Assembly (NCBI GenBank): GCA_964610385.1
Contig: CAZSXW010000006.1
Coordinates: forward strand, 1-64,000
Direction: 5' to 3'
From: CAZBSE01 sp964610385
GTDB taxonomy: Bacteria > Actinomycetota > Humimicrobiia > Humimicrobiales > Humimicrobiaceae
Length of the DNA stretch: 64,000 bases
Shown: positions 43,259-52,447 of the stretch, in pieces
How the letters are laid out: every line of letters begins with the position of its first letter
How positions within the stretch are numbered: position 1 is the first letter of the stretch
Translations under genes and position numbers: made by a program
Notes under the pieces: generated by a model
What the model was told of the DNA's origin: nothing
Seen by the model: only the letters and a program-made list of their open reading frames with translations
The model's database searches: none

Positions 43259-44560
43259 TTATAGGAAAAGATTGAATATGGGGTGTATGATTTTAAGCAG
43301 GATCCAGAAAAATATATTTGAACTGCTGCCGATAGATGAAAGTCTTTTATAACCTTCGATTAGTTCCATATCATGTTTTAGAAAAAAGTCTGTGAAAAGA
43401 TGGCCCATATCGGTTGTTATCCAGAGGATTATTGGTATTATAATCAACGCGATAATAAAACTTCTAAATATGTCACCTCTGGAAGGAATTATTATCCAAA
43501 GCAGTATAAAGGGGATCATTACGAGATCAGCATTTGGGAGTACTGCATTACCAGGAAGTACAGTTGAAATATAAACGGTAAGGGGGATGATAATAACCGA
43601 TAGAGCGATAACAGAAGGCTGCCCCACAAGGATTATAGGATCTAGCCCGATATATATTTCTCTTTTTGTGATCCTTCGCCTGATAAAATCTTTTATTCCA
43701 TGAACAGTAGGTATAAGGCCTGTTAGAAGGATGTTTACCGCCCTGGGCATTAGTATCATTATAATAGATAAAGCCAGGCCGCTTGACAGAGCGTAGAGAA
43801 GACTCGGACCTGTATTTGATAGAAGCTCACTGTATTTTGTAATCAGGCCGATTATAAATCCTAGAATAAATCCCATTATGATAGATTCAGAAAAAATACC
43901 GAGCTTGTACTGTATCTTTTCGTAGGAGATATGGATTCTTTTGATAAACGGGATCTTACTAAAGATTATATTGAATAGATGAGAGACAGGTGCCCAGCAG
44001 ATAGTGTGAGCCTGAGGATTGGAAATACCGCTGATTCCGAAATAACTCTCTGTATATACTGCATATATATCTGATAGCACAAAAGTCACGACAGCGGTTA
44101 TTAACGCGATTAATATTCCAAACCATTTTATTTCTGTAATAGAAAATATTACAGAACCTACCAGCAGAAAGCTCCAGTAATTCCAGAGATCTAAATTTAT
44201 AGTTCTGGTAAATCTCAGGGAGAGCATGACGATATTCAAAATAAAAACAGCTATTATAATCTGAAAGATTATAGGAGAATTTAAAATAACTGTTTTGGAT
44301 ACCAGCCAGCCTGCGTCAATAATATCAAATTCCTTAGAGGAATTTGCCACTATGGTATTTATAAGAGGTTCGAAAAAATTGACAAAAAGCGTCAGCAGTA
44401 TTGAAACGCTGGTAAGGCCGATAAAGATAAGCACGCAATTCTTTAGATTTTTAAGAGGTTTTCTTTCTACAATAAGGCTTATTACAAGTAATAAGACCGG
44501 GATTATTATTACCGGCCCCAGTTCTATTATATATTCTAAAGTATTGTATCCAGAAGGCAT
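43259..44560 (-). CDS. Galactitol-type PTS EIIC membrane protein (orphan)
   Basis: A 433-residue integral membrane protein with about nine to ten hydrophobic segments. Blocks such as IIELGPVIIIPV at the start, LDLWNYWSFLLVG near residue 125 and TVLPGNAVLPNADL near residue 335 match the EIIC component of galactitol-type phosphotransferase systems. No EIIA, EIIB, HPr or enzyme I gene is near. It may work as a facilitator, or depend on PTS proteins encoded elsewhere. It shares a short divergent region with the DUF3786 gene. The family assignment rests on these motifs. Confidence 0.65.
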   Translation of the reverse strand: MPSGYNTLEYIIELGPVIIIPVLLLVISLIVERKPLKNLKNCVLIFIGLTSVSILLTLFVNFFEPLINTIVANSSKEFDIIDAGWLVSKTVILNSPIIFQIIIAVFILNIVMLSLRFTRTINLDLWNYWSFLLVGSVIFSITEIKWFGILIALITAVVTFVLSDIYAVYTESYFGISGISNPQAHTICWAPVSHLFNIIFSKIPFIKRIHISYEKIQYKLGIFSESIIMGFILGFIIGLITKYSELLSNTGPSLLYALSSGLALSIIMILMPRAVNILLTGLIPTVHGIKDFIRRRITKREIYIGLDPIILVGQPSVIALSVIIIPLTVYISTVLPGNAVLPNADLVMIPFILLWIIIPSRGDIFRSFIIALIIIPIILWITTDMGHLFTDFFLKHDMELIEGYKRLSSIGSSSNIFFWILLKIIHPIFNLFL

Positions 44561-44628
44561 AAAAAAGTTTTATTTTTTTAATGATGATATATTATACTTA
44601 TTATTCAGTATAAAAAAAAGGAACTATT

Positions 44629-45291
44629 ATGAACAGGTTTAGTATGGACCTGCCTTCTGAAACAGCCAAATATATCAATAAGAGCAGGGATAATTTTAAG
44701 AAATTTTATAGCCAGATGTTTAAAGAGCTGTCAGCCAGGGATATGGATGACGTTTTGGATAAAACAAAATCGGGTCTTTTGGATAATAGAAAAATAAGTC
44801 TCCCCTTTTTTAAAAGGGAGATTATAGTAGATTTAAATAGAAATATTATTTATTACAGTGGGAAGAAAAAATCGGGAGCAGGAGAAGATCTGGATAAATA
44901 TTCATCTTCTATTGTCTTGCATTATCTTCTTAATGCAGATGGCACTCCGCTTTCAGGGAACTGGATATCTTACCGGGAGCTTCCTGGAGGACTTTTTTAC
45001 TGGCGGACGATTCCCGGAATACTGGCGATCCTGGCAAAGAGATACGGCAGCAATGGAGAGGGTTTTTTAAAAAAAGCGCTTGAGATAGGCGGTGAGAAAT
45101 ATACCGGATTCAAATTTGGATCGGTTATTTATCCCTTTAAAATGTTTCCTGTTCTTTTGGTCCTTGATGAGGAAAGCGATGAGTTTGGAGCAAGCGCCAG
45201 AGTCTTATTTGATAGCAGTGCTTCCCATTATTTAAAGACCTACGTGGTAAAGTTAATCTTGATATATACCATAAACAAACTCTGCAGTTGA
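44629..45291 (+). CDS. DUF3786 domain protein
   Basis: A 220-residue soluble protein. The central segment IVLHYLLNADGTPLSGNWIS, followed by YRELPGG, is the hallmark of DUF3786, a family common in anaerobic bacteria with cofactor-dependent metabolism; its function is unknown. The first 50 residues are charged and helical. It is divergently placed to the EIIC-like gene across 68 AT-rich bases that must hold both promoters. A GGA precedes the start at a usable distance. Confidence 0.72.
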   Translation: MNRFSMDLPSETAKYINKSRDNFKKFYSQMFKELSARDMDDVLDKTKSGLLDNRKISLPFFKREIIVDLNRNIIYYSGKKKSGAGEDLDKYSSSIVLHYLLNADGTPLSGNWISYRELPGGLFYWRTIPGILAILAKRYGSNGEGFLKKALEIGGEKYTGFKFGSVIYPFKMFPVLLVLDEESDEFGASARVLFDSSASHYLKTYVVKLILIYTINKLCS

Positions 45292-45395
45292 TTTATATGA
45301 TTTTATTTAAAAATCCGTTCTTTACCTGAATGTAGGCGTATAAAAGATGCTTTTACCGCAAAACACACGACCTTTAAAATTTTAATTATTTATTA

Positions 45396-45426
45396 TATAA
45401 TAGGAAAAATGTTCACTCCTTGAACA
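45396..45426 (+). promoter_or_regulatory. SorC promoter with palindromic operator
   Basis: A -10 element TATAAT (45396-45401) is followed by the inverted repeat TGTTCA-CTCCT-TGAACA (45410-45426). The repeat would cover the transcription start, the position of a repressor site. It lies just upstream of the SorC-family regulator gene and probably is its autoregulatory operator, controlling the dehydrogenase genes as well. Confidence 0.55.
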
Positions 45427-45453
45427 ATTGTGCAAAATTTAAAGCAAGAAATA

Positions 45454-46398
45454 ATGGACGGAGCGGAAAGAAAAAAATTGATCTTAAAAATAGCAAGGCT
45501 TTATTATATCGAGAGTCTCACCCAGCAGAAAATAGCTGATAAACTAAATATTTCAAGGACAAAAGTCTCTAGGTATTTAAATACTGCTAGGAAAGAAAAG
45601 ATAGTGGAGATAAAAATAAATCCGGGAGTAGAGGATTATTCTAAAATCGAATATGAAATAGAAAAAAAGTTTAAAATAAAAGAATGTTCCGTGGTGCCTT
45701 CTTTTGAAAGCAGTGAAGAAATCCTAGGGATGATGGCGGATACATTTAATAATCTGCTGGAAAGAATACTGGTCAATGGCAGTTATTTGGGGATCGGCTG
45801 GGGGAGCTCGCTTAAAGCATTATCGGATTGCATAAATATTGACGGTAAATCTGATATCAAGGTAGTACCTATAATCGGGTGTCTTGGAAAGATTGGGACA
45901 GGAATACATACTAATTCTGTAGCTAAAAATATTGCAGATAAGCTGGGCAGTATAAGTTATATGATACATTCCCCGGCTATTCTGGACAGCAGGGAGATAA
46001 GAGAAACTGTGGAAAAAGACAGCAATACCAGGGAAATACTTGAACTGTCGGCAAAAATAGACGCCGCGCTTATTGGATTAAGCGATATTGGTCCTGATTC
46101 TTCATTGATAAAAACAGGTAGTTTTAGTATGGAGGAATTCAGATATTTGCAGAGACTGGGCGTGGTAGGAGATGTAAATCTTATTTTTATAAATAAGCAA
46201 GGGAAACATGTACCCAATAAAATAGATGAAAGGATTGTAAGAATTTCACCCGAGAGATTAAAGAGAGTTAAAAATGTCATCGGGGTTGCATTCGGAAAAA
46301 GAAAGTTGCCGGTAATAGTAGGCGCACTTAGAGGCGGACTGATTAACATCCTGTTTACGGATGAAGAGACGGCACAGGATATAATAAGGTGGGGATAA
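45454..46398 (+). CDS. SorC/DeoR-type sugar-binding transcriptional regulator
   Basis: A 314-residue regulator. The N-terminal helix-turn-helix reads TQQKIADKLNISRTKVSRYL, and a large C-terminal sugar-phosphate-binding domain follows (GIGWGSSLKAL near residue 115, then IALR-type motifs at the end as ALRGGLINILFTDE). A GTG at 45430 would add eight residues but has no ribosome binding site; the ATG at 45454 suits family N-termini better. It begins 3 bp before the E1-alpha gene and most likely controls the 2-oxoacid dehydrogenase operon in response to a sugar phosphate. Confidence 0.85.
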   Translation: MDGAERKKLILKIARLYYIESLTQQKIADKLNISRTKVSRYLNTARKEKIVEIKINPGVEDYSKIEYEIEKKFKIKECSVVPSFESSEEILGMMADTFNNLLERILVNGSYLGIGWGSSLKALSDCINIDGKSDIKVVPIIGCLGKIGTGIHTNSVAKNIADKLGSISYMIHSPAILDSREIRETVEKDSNTREILELSAKIDAALIGLSDIGPDSSLIKTGSFSMEEFRYLQRLGVVGDVNLIFINKQGKHVPNKIDERIVRISPERLKRVKNVIGVAFGKRKLPVIVGALRGGLINILFTDEETAQDIIRWG

Positions 46399-46401
46399 AA
46401 T

Positions 46402-47430
46402 ATGGACAGGGACTTAAAAAATAAAAAGGATTATCTAAATATTGGCGGTTTTAAGATTAAAGATAGGTTTGGTCCGCTGGATAATAAGGTAAAGATTGAA
46501 ATGCTTGAGAAAATGTATCAGATAAGACATTTCGAAGAAGAGACCGAGCAATTTATCATAAGGGGAATGATACACGGTACCTGTCATCTTTATACCGGTG
46601 AAGAGGCCACTGCTGTGGGGGCGGTATTTGCATTAAAAAATGACGATTATATCACATCTACTCACAGGGGCCACGGCCACTGCATAGCAAAAGGATCAGA
46701 CCTTAATATAATGATGGCGGAATTACTGGGCAAAAGAACTGGTTACTGCAAGGGTAAGGGTGGGTCCATGCACATTGCTGATATTGACTCGGGAAACCTT
46801 GGGGCAAATGGAGTAGTGGGGGGAAGTATTGGTATTGCTACAGGGGCTGCGCTTACCTGTAAGATGAAAAAAAATGGTAAAATCACCGTTTGTTTTTTTG
46901 GAGATGGAGCATCTAATCTGGGGATATTTCACAGCTCCATAAATATGGCTTCCATATGGGATCTGCCAGTGATCTATCTTTGCGAGAATAACGTTTACGG
47001 GATGTCAACACCAGTAAAGGAATCGCTTAACATAGAAAAGATATCAGATAGAAAGGCAGCCTACGGCATCAAGGGTCTTACCATTGACGGCAATGATCTT
47101 GTTGAGGTATTTAATACAGTTTCACATTTTGCAGACGAGTGCAGGGCAGGAAGAGGGCCTGTCCTGATTGAGAGTCTGACATATAGATGGAAGGGCCATT
47201 CTAAAAGTGATGCTCAGGTCTACAGAAAGAAAGAAGAGGTAAAAAGCTGGAAGGAAAAAGATCCTATAAAAAAGTATAAAAATGTTTTAATCGGCAGCAA
47301 AGTCTTAACTGAAGAGATGGACAGCGCCCTGGAAAAAGAAGTGGAAGACCAGCAGGATAAAGCTGTTAAATATGCCAAGGAGAGTCCCTTTCCCGAGCCT
47401 TCGGAAGTCGAAGAAGATGTATACGCTTGA
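46402..47430 (+). CDS. Pyruvate/acetoin dehydrogenase E1 alpha subunit
   Basis: A 342-residue thiamine-diphosphate enzyme subunit. The TPP motif begins at GDGASNLG and ends at ENN (about residues 173-200), with the active-site HRGHGH and the phosphorylation-loop-like GMSTPV. It catalyses decarboxylation of a 2-oxo acid (pyruvate or acetoin cleavage) together with E1 beta, E2 and E3 encoded downstream. Sequence does not separate pyruvate from acetoin use. A GTGGGG site lies before the ATG, 3 bp after the regulator gene. Confidence 0.87.
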   Translation: MDRDLKNKKDYLNIGGFKIKDRFGPLDNKVKIEMLEKMYQIRHFEEETEQFIIRGMIHGTCHLYTGEEATAVGAVFALKNDDYITSTHRGHGHCIAKGSDLNIMMAELLGKRTGYCKGKGGSMHIADIDSGNLGANGVVGGSIGIATGAALTCKMKKNGKITVCFFGDGASNLGIFHSSINMASIWDLPVIYLCENNVYGMSTPVKESLNIEKISDRKAAYGIKGLTIDGNDLVEVFNTVSHFADECRAGRGPVLIESLTYRWKGHSKSDAQVYRKKEEVKSWKEKDPIKKYKNVLIGSKVLTEEMDSALEKEVEDQQDKAVKYAKESPFPEPSEVEEDVYA

Positions 47431-47474
47431 GAACATTATTATTAATGGATATACCTGATCAGAGGAGTCATATA

Positions 47475-48464
47475 ATGACAAGAGAACTTACTTATGCAGA
47501 AGCAATAAGAGAAGCCTTACAGCAGAAGATGAGGGAAGATAAAAACGTATACCTTATAGGAGAGGATATAGCAGAATACGGAGGTGCCTTTGGCGTGACA
47601 GCAGGTATGCTGGAGGAATTCGGTAAAGAGAGGATAAGAAATACTCCCATTTCGGAAGCGGCCATAATAGGTGTCGCCACAGGCAGTGCCATTACAGGGA
47701 TGAGACCAGTAGCCGAGATAATGTTTTCAGATTTTATGACAATAGCTATGAACGAGATCGTAAACCAGGCTGCCAAGATAAGGTATATGTTCGGAGGAAA
47801 AGCAAGGGTACCAATGGTAATAAGAACGGCAGGAGGCGGTGGAACCGGCGCTGCTGCCCAGCACTCGCAGAGCCTGGAAGCGCTTGTTGCTCATATACCT
47901 GGTCTGAAAGTGGTTATGCCGACTTGTCCCTATGATGCAAAAGGGCTTCTGATCGCATCGATAAATGATGATAACCCTGTTGTTTTCATAGAACATAAAC
48001 TTCTTTATAAAAATAAAAAATGCATTCAAAATGTCCCTCTTGAGATGTATGAGGTGCCGCTTGGGAAAGGTGATATTAAAAGGGAAGGTAGTGATATAAG
48101 CGTGGTCGCAACTTCCTATATGGTTCAGAAGTCACTGGAAGTAGCTGAAAAATTATCAAAAGAGAAGGGCATTGAATGCGAAGTAATAGATATAAGAACA
48201 CTCAGGCCTCTTGATATTGATATTATATTGGATTCAGTCAGGAAGACAGGGAGACTTATATGTGTGGAGGAGGCACCGATTTTCGGAGGTTTTATGGGAG
48301 AGGTATCAGCCCAGGTAGCTGAGAAAGGATTTGACTTGCTGGACGCTCCTATAATAAGAGTTGCGGGTAGAAATTGCCCTGTTCCATATAGTCTGGTGCT
48401 TGAGCAGGAAATGATCCCGAGTATTGAAAGGATCGAAAAGGGAATTTTAAATTTCTTTAAATAA
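47475..48464 (+). CDS. Pyruvate/acetoin dehydrogenase E1 beta subunit
   Basis: A 329-residue E1 beta subunit. The frame is open from 47427, overlapping E1 alpha, but the family N-terminus MTRELTYAEAIREAL and the GAGGAG at 47462-47467 show that the start is ATG 47475. Conserved blocks are GEDIAEYGGAFGVT, the HSQSLEALVAHIPGLKV region and VIDIRTLRPLD. With E1 alpha it forms the heterotetrameric decarboxylase. About 80 bp separate it from the E2 gene. Confidence 0.88.
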   Translation: MTRELTYAEAIREALQQKMREDKNVYLIGEDIAEYGGAFGVTAGMLEEFGKERIRNTPISEAAIIGVATGSAITGMRPVAEIMFSDFMTIAMNEIVNQAAKIRYMFGGKARVPMVIRTAGGGGTGAAAQHSQSLEALVAHIPGLKVVMPTCPYDAKGLLIASINDDNPVVFIEHKLLYKNKKCIQNVPLEMYEVPLGKGDIKREGSDISVVATSYMVQKSLEVAEKLSKEKGIECEVIDIRTLRPLDIDIILDSVRKTGRLICVEEAPIFGGFMGEVSAQVAEKGFDLLDAPIIRVAGRNCPVPYSLVLEQEMIPSIERIEKGILNFFK

Positions 48465-48543
48465 TGTGCGTATTTTATGGATTTCTATATACTGTTATGT
48501 ATATTAATATAAATTCAATGTTTATTATATAAGGAGCTAAATT

Positions 48544-49758
48544 ATGCACGAAGTGATTATGCCTAAACTGGGCCTCACTATGGAGACGGGAAGAATAGAA
48601 AAATGGCATAAAAAAGAAGGAGATAGCATAGAAAAAGGAGAAGTACTTTTCGAGGTTATGACTGATAAGGTGACGATTGAAGTGGAATCATACAATTCTG
48701 GTACTTTATTGAAGATAATGCATGCCGAGGGTGAAGACGTGCCTGTTACTGAAGTAGTGGCATATATAGGCGAGAAGGGTGAAAAGGTACCTGAAAAAGT
48801 GATTAAACAAAAAACTGTCAAAAAAAATAAAGAACCGGAATTAAAAAATATATCGGAGTCAAAGGGCAGAGAAAAGAGAGTAAAAATATCACCGCTGGCG
48901 AGAAAAATGGCCGAGGATATGGGTATTGATTACACATCGGGAGAAATTACAGGTTCCGGTCCGGGAGGAAGAATAGTAAAAGAGGATGTAATAGCCTATG
49001 GTAAATCAAGAAAAGAAGGGAAAAAGGAAGATCTGGTATCTCAACAGGGGGCTGTTTCTATAAAATCATCCAGCAGGCTTACGGGTTTAAAGAAGGTGGT
49101 AGCGGAGCGTATGAGTTATTCAAAGTCAACCATCCCTCATTTAGTTTTAAATGTAAAAGCTGATGTTACGAGACTTGTAGAGTTGAAAAAAAAGTTGGAG
49201 GAAGAAATCATAAAAAAATACGGTGTAAAGTTGACTTATACAGATTTTATATTAAAGGCAACTGCTGTTGCGCTTAGAGAAAATCTGGAAGTAAATTCAA
49301 CTTTTTCCGATGGAAATTATATAATATACAATGAGGTAAATGTAGGTGTGGCAGTTTCAATTGAAGAAGGTCTTATAGTCCCTTGCATCACTGGCTGTGA
49401 TAAGTTAAAGATCACCGATATTGCAAAAAAGAGATTGGAGCTGGTAAAAAAAGCCCGTCAAGGAAAACTAGGTCTGGAGGAAGTTTCAAAAGGTACCTTT
49501 ACAGTAACAAATTTAGGGATGTACGGAATAAGATCTTTTTCACCTATTATAAATCCTCCACAGGCGGCCATACTTGCTGTTGGTGACATATATATCGAGC
49601 CTGCAGCAGTAAAAGGAAAAATAGAACAGAGATCCTTTATGAACCTTTCTATTTCCTGTGATCATAGAATAATCAATGGGACAGTAGGAGCAAAGTTCTT
49701 AAGAAGAGTAGTAGAACTTGTAGAAGATCCTGATAAAATAACTGTTAATCAGATTTGA
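48544..49758 (+). CDS. Dihydrolipoamide acyltransferase (E2)
   Basis: A 404-residue acyl carrier and transferase. Residues 1-78 are a lipoyl domain with the modified lysine in MTDKVTIEVES; a peripheral subunit-binding domain (about 118-155, SPLARKMAEDMGIDY...GPGGRIVKEDV) and the catalytic domain follow. The catalytic motif reads DHRIING instead of the usual DHRVVDG, so the conserved Asp is Asn. It transfers the acyl group from E1 to CoA. GGAG precedes the start. The next frame overlaps the stop. Confidence 0.88.
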   Translation: MHEVIMPKLGLTMETGRIEKWHKKEGDSIEKGEVLFEVMTDKVTIEVESYNSGTLLKIMHAEGEDVPVTEVVAYIGEKGEKVPEKVIKQKTVKKNKEPELKNISESKGREKRVKISPLARKMAEDMGIDYTSGEITGSGPGGRIVKEDVIAYGKSRKEGKKEDLVSQQGAVSIKSSSRLTGLKKVVAERMSYSKSTIPHLVLNVKADVTRLVELKKKLEEEIIKKYGVKLTYTDFILKATAVALRENLEVNSTFSDGNYIIYNEVNVGVAVSIEEGLIVPCITGCDKLKITDIAKKRLELVKKARQGKLGLEEVSKGTFTVTNLGMYGIRSFSPIINPPQAAILAVGDIYIEPAAVKGKIEQRSFMNLSISCDHRIINGTVGAKFLRRVVELVEDPDKITVNQI

Positions 49759-50114
49759 CGGTTTTAAAAATGAAAGATGAAAAGACAAAAATAGTATTAT
49801 TTTGCGTCAATTGCAATAGAGATTCTCCACATACGGTATATTATATAGGTAACTATCTGCGCAGTGTGGTCTGTGACAGCTGCCATAAAAAAATAGAGAT
49901 TGACAGGCGTCATCTCAGAACTGTGTTTGCCGAGGACTTTATAAACAGGATTTTAACCAAACCGCATAGAATGACAGAGGATATGAAAAAAGCGATAGCG
50001 ACACTGATGCCCTTTTTCCCCAAGAGACTGTTCAAGGAGCCGTTAAAAGTGATGAAAGAGATATATGCGGTATTAAAGAGGGAAAACGGCAATTCAAAAA
50101 AAAGAGGTAAGTAA
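49755..50114 (+). CDS. Small zinc-ribbon-like protein of the dehydrogenase operon
   Basis: A protein of up to 119 residues with CVNC and CDSC pairs (about 20 residues apart) that probably form one zinc ribbon, followed by a basic helical tail. A TTG at 49755 overlaps the E2 stop as TTGA; an ATG at 49770 is an alternative, and neither has a clear ribosome binding site. Coupling to the E2 gene suggests a related function, but I do not recognise a family. Confidence 0.6.
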   Translation: MTVLKMKDEKTKIVLFCVNCNRDSPHTVYYIGNYLRSVVCDSCHKKIEIDRRHLRTVFAEDFINRILTKPHRMTEDMKKAIATLMPFFPKRLFKEPLKVMKEIYAVLKRENGNSKKRGK

Positions 50115-50124
50115 TTCAAAGAGT

Positions 50125-50850
50125 TCAAGTAATCTTTAAAATTGGGATTTTGAAAGTATTTTCAAAGCTGTGTACTATTTGTTCTTTGACATCATGGATA
50201 GGGATATGACGATTAAGGATTTTTTGTATAGAGGTCTGGGGGTGGTTTTTTAAGCCGCAGGCTATTATATTATCATAATATTTCAGATCGTTATTTACAT
50301 TTATTGAAAATCCGTGGAGTGTTATCCATTTTTTAACTTTCAGGCCGATTGATGCTATTTTAAAATTATTGACAAATATCCCCCGGTGTCTGATTACTCT
50401 GGTCCCCTGTATGTTATAATGGGCAAGTACTTCTATTATGACCTGTTCAAGATTATGGACAAAAAGGGTCAAATCTTTTTTTATCCTGGAAAGATTTAGA
50501 ATAGTATAGCAGACCACCTGGCCCGGAGTATGAAGAGTGATATCACCACCGCGGTCGGACTGGAATAGTTCTATGTTTTGGTTTTTAAGTTTTTCTCTGG
50601 TGGCAAGCAGGTTGCCGGTACTCCTGTTACTTCCTATAGTTATTACCGGATAGTGTTCCAGGATCAATATTACGCCGGGATTATTATTTGATTTTATAAG
50701 TTCAAAAAGTTTTAGCTGCAGGTCATATGCTTCATTATAGGAGATGAGACCAAGATCAAAACTTAATATATTTTTTTGCATATTTTTATGATCGATACTG
50801 TCTATTGTTTTAGTTATGGAAAAGGTAATATTTTGTTTTAGCGCTTTCAT
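50125..50850 (-). CDS. lipB: Octanoyl-ACP:protein transferase LipB
   Basis: A 241-residue cofactor-transfer enzyme that places octanoate on lipoyl domains. Motifs RGGDITLHTPGQ (near residue 97), IASIGLKV with the catalytic Lys, HGFSINVN and ACGLK with the catalytic Cys are present. It is on the strand opposite to the dehydrogenase genes and sits between the E2/zinc-ribbon and E3 genes, an appropriate place for an E2-modifying enzyme. An alternative internal start (ATG at 50781) exists; no clear ribosome binding site decides. Confidence 0.9.
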   Translation of the reverse strand: MKALKQNITFSITKTIDSIDHKNMQKNILSFDLGLISYNEAYDLQLKLFELIKSNNNPGVILILEHYPVITIGSNRSTGNLLATREKLKNQNIELFQSDRGGDITLHTPGQVVCYTILNLSRIKKDLTLFVHNLEQVIIEVLAHYNIQGTRVIRHRGIFVNNFKIASIGLKVKKWITLHGFSINVNNDLKYYDNIIACGLKNHPQTSIQKILNRHIPIHDVKEQIVHSFENTFKIPILKIT

Positions 50851-50940
50851 AATTTAGAATATTTTTGCTTTTTAAATTATTTTATCATATAAATAAATAT
50901 TTTTTATTTTACGGTAACAGATAAAAGGAGTCCTAAAACT

Positions 50941-52329
50941 ATGGATATTAAAAAAGCAGATCTTGCAGTACTGGGCGGAGGACCGGGCGGATATGTAGCA
51001 TCCATAAGAGCTTCTAAGATGGGTCTTAAGACCGTGGTGATTGAAAAAGAACATCTGGGAGGAGTATGCCTGAACTATGGGTGTATACCAACAAAAGCTA
51101 TTTATCATGTAGCAGTAGTGTTAAATGAAATAAAAAAAGCAGAAGATTTCGGAATAGATGTCTCTAGGCCAAAATTGAATTTTAAAAAAACAATGGCCAG
51201 GAAAAACAGAATAGTCGAAATGCTGAAAAATGCGCTACAGTCTAATTTTAAGAAAAATAATATAGAACTTATAAAAGGGAGGGGCGAAATAATCGCCAAA
51301 GGTAAAATAGCGGTTAGGACAGATGATCAACAGGATATTGAGATTGAAGCAAAAAATATAATAATCGCCACCGGTTCTACTGCTGCAGATGTCAAGCCTT
51401 TTAGTCTATTGGAAAAAGGAGTGATGGATAATACCGGAATATTATCTATTGAGGAAATACCGGAATCACTTTTGATTGTGGGAGGCGGGGTGGTAGGAAG
51501 CGAGTTTGCAAATATTTTTTCTTCATTTGGTACCAGGGTTACTATAGTCGAGATGCTCCCTAGAATACTGTCAACCGAAGACGAGGAGGTCTCAAAAGTG
51601 ATTCACAAGGTATTCATACAAAGAGGGATCGATATATTTACAGATACAGTAATAGAAAGAGTAGAAAAAAGCGGCGGAAGCCTTATCTGCACTTCCAGCA
51701 GTGGTAAAAGGATAACTGCAGATAAGGTGCTTATATCAGTAGGCAGAAAACCAAATTCCAGCGGCATTGGTATTGAGAACATCGGCCTGGAAGTAGACCA
51801 GAAAGGTTATATAAAAACAGACTTACACCTCAAGACAAATATCCAGGGAATTTATGCTGTAGGTGATGTCATAGGGGGGCTGCAGCTTGCTCATGTAGCG
51901 TCTGAAGAAGGCAAGATTGCTGCAGAAAATATTGCCGGTAAAAATAAGAAAATGGATTACAGCATTGTCCCCGTAGCAGTCTTTACATACCCGGAGATAG
52001 GAAGCGTCGGACTTAATGAAGCCCAGGCAAGAAAAAAGAATATAAAGGTATGTACAGGAATATTTCCATTCAGCTCCAGCGGTAAGGCTTATATCACGGG
52101 AGAGACCGAGGGCTTTATAAAGATAGTCACCAACAGCGAGACCGGAGAAATACTCGGAGCCCAGATGATAGGGCCAAGGGCGACTGATTTGGTACATGAG
52201 ATTGCCGTGGCGATGAAGGGAGAGATATTGGTGGATGATCTTGTTTCAACCATCCATTCTCATCCTACATTCTCTGAATCAGTTTTAGAAGCTGCAGAAG
52301 ATTGTTTCGGGATAGCTACTCATAAGTGA
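50941..52329 (+). CDS. lpdA: Dihydrolipoyl dehydrogenase (E3)
   Basis: A 462-residue flavoprotein disulfide reductase. FAD motif GGGPGGYVA (about 12-20), redox pair CLNYGC (about 42-47), NAD motif GGGVVGSEFA, FAD motif AVGDVIGG, and the C-terminal HSHPTFSE with the catalytic His-Glu are all visible. It re-oxidises the lipoyl groups of E2. A strong AAAGGAG precedes the ATG. It is the last member of the dehydrogenase locus. Confidence 0.92.
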   Translation: MDIKKADLAVLGGGPGGYVASIRASKMGLKTVVIEKEHLGGVCLNYGCIPTKAIYHVAVVLNEIKKAEDFGIDVSRPKLNFKKTMARKNRIVEMLKNALQSNFKKNNIELIKGRGEIIAKGKIAVRTDDQQDIEIEAKNIIIATGSTAADVKPFSLLEKGVMDNTGILSIEEIPESLLIVGGGVVGSEFANIFSSFGTRVTIVEMLPRILSTEDEEVSKVIHKVFIQRGIDIFTDTVIERVEKSGGSLICTSSSGKRITADKVLISVGRKPNSSGIGIENIGLEVDQKGYIKTDLHLKTNIQGIYAVGDVIGGLQLAHVASEEGKIAAENIAGKNKKMDYSIVPVAVFTYPEIGSVGLNEAQARKKNIKVCTGIFPFSSSGKAYITGETEGFIKIVTNSETGEILGAQMIGPRATDLVHEIAVAMKGEILVDDLVSTIHSHPTFSESVLEAAEDCFGIATHK

Positions 52330-52360
52330 TGTAAATAATGGGAGCCTGTGTTTAAATACT

Positions 52361-52388
52361 TTGACATAATATGAAGTTATGTTAGAAT
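52361..52388 (+). promoter_or_regulatory. Promoter of the small hypothetical gene at 52448
   Basis: TTGACA (52361-52366), a 16-base spacer and TAGAAT (52383-52388) form a good housekeeping promoter about 60 bases before the next gene's ATG. Confidence 0.5.
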
Positions 52389-52447
52389 TATTTTCCTAAA
52401 TCTAAAATATTATTATTTTATTAAAATATAAGATATTTAAGATTTCT

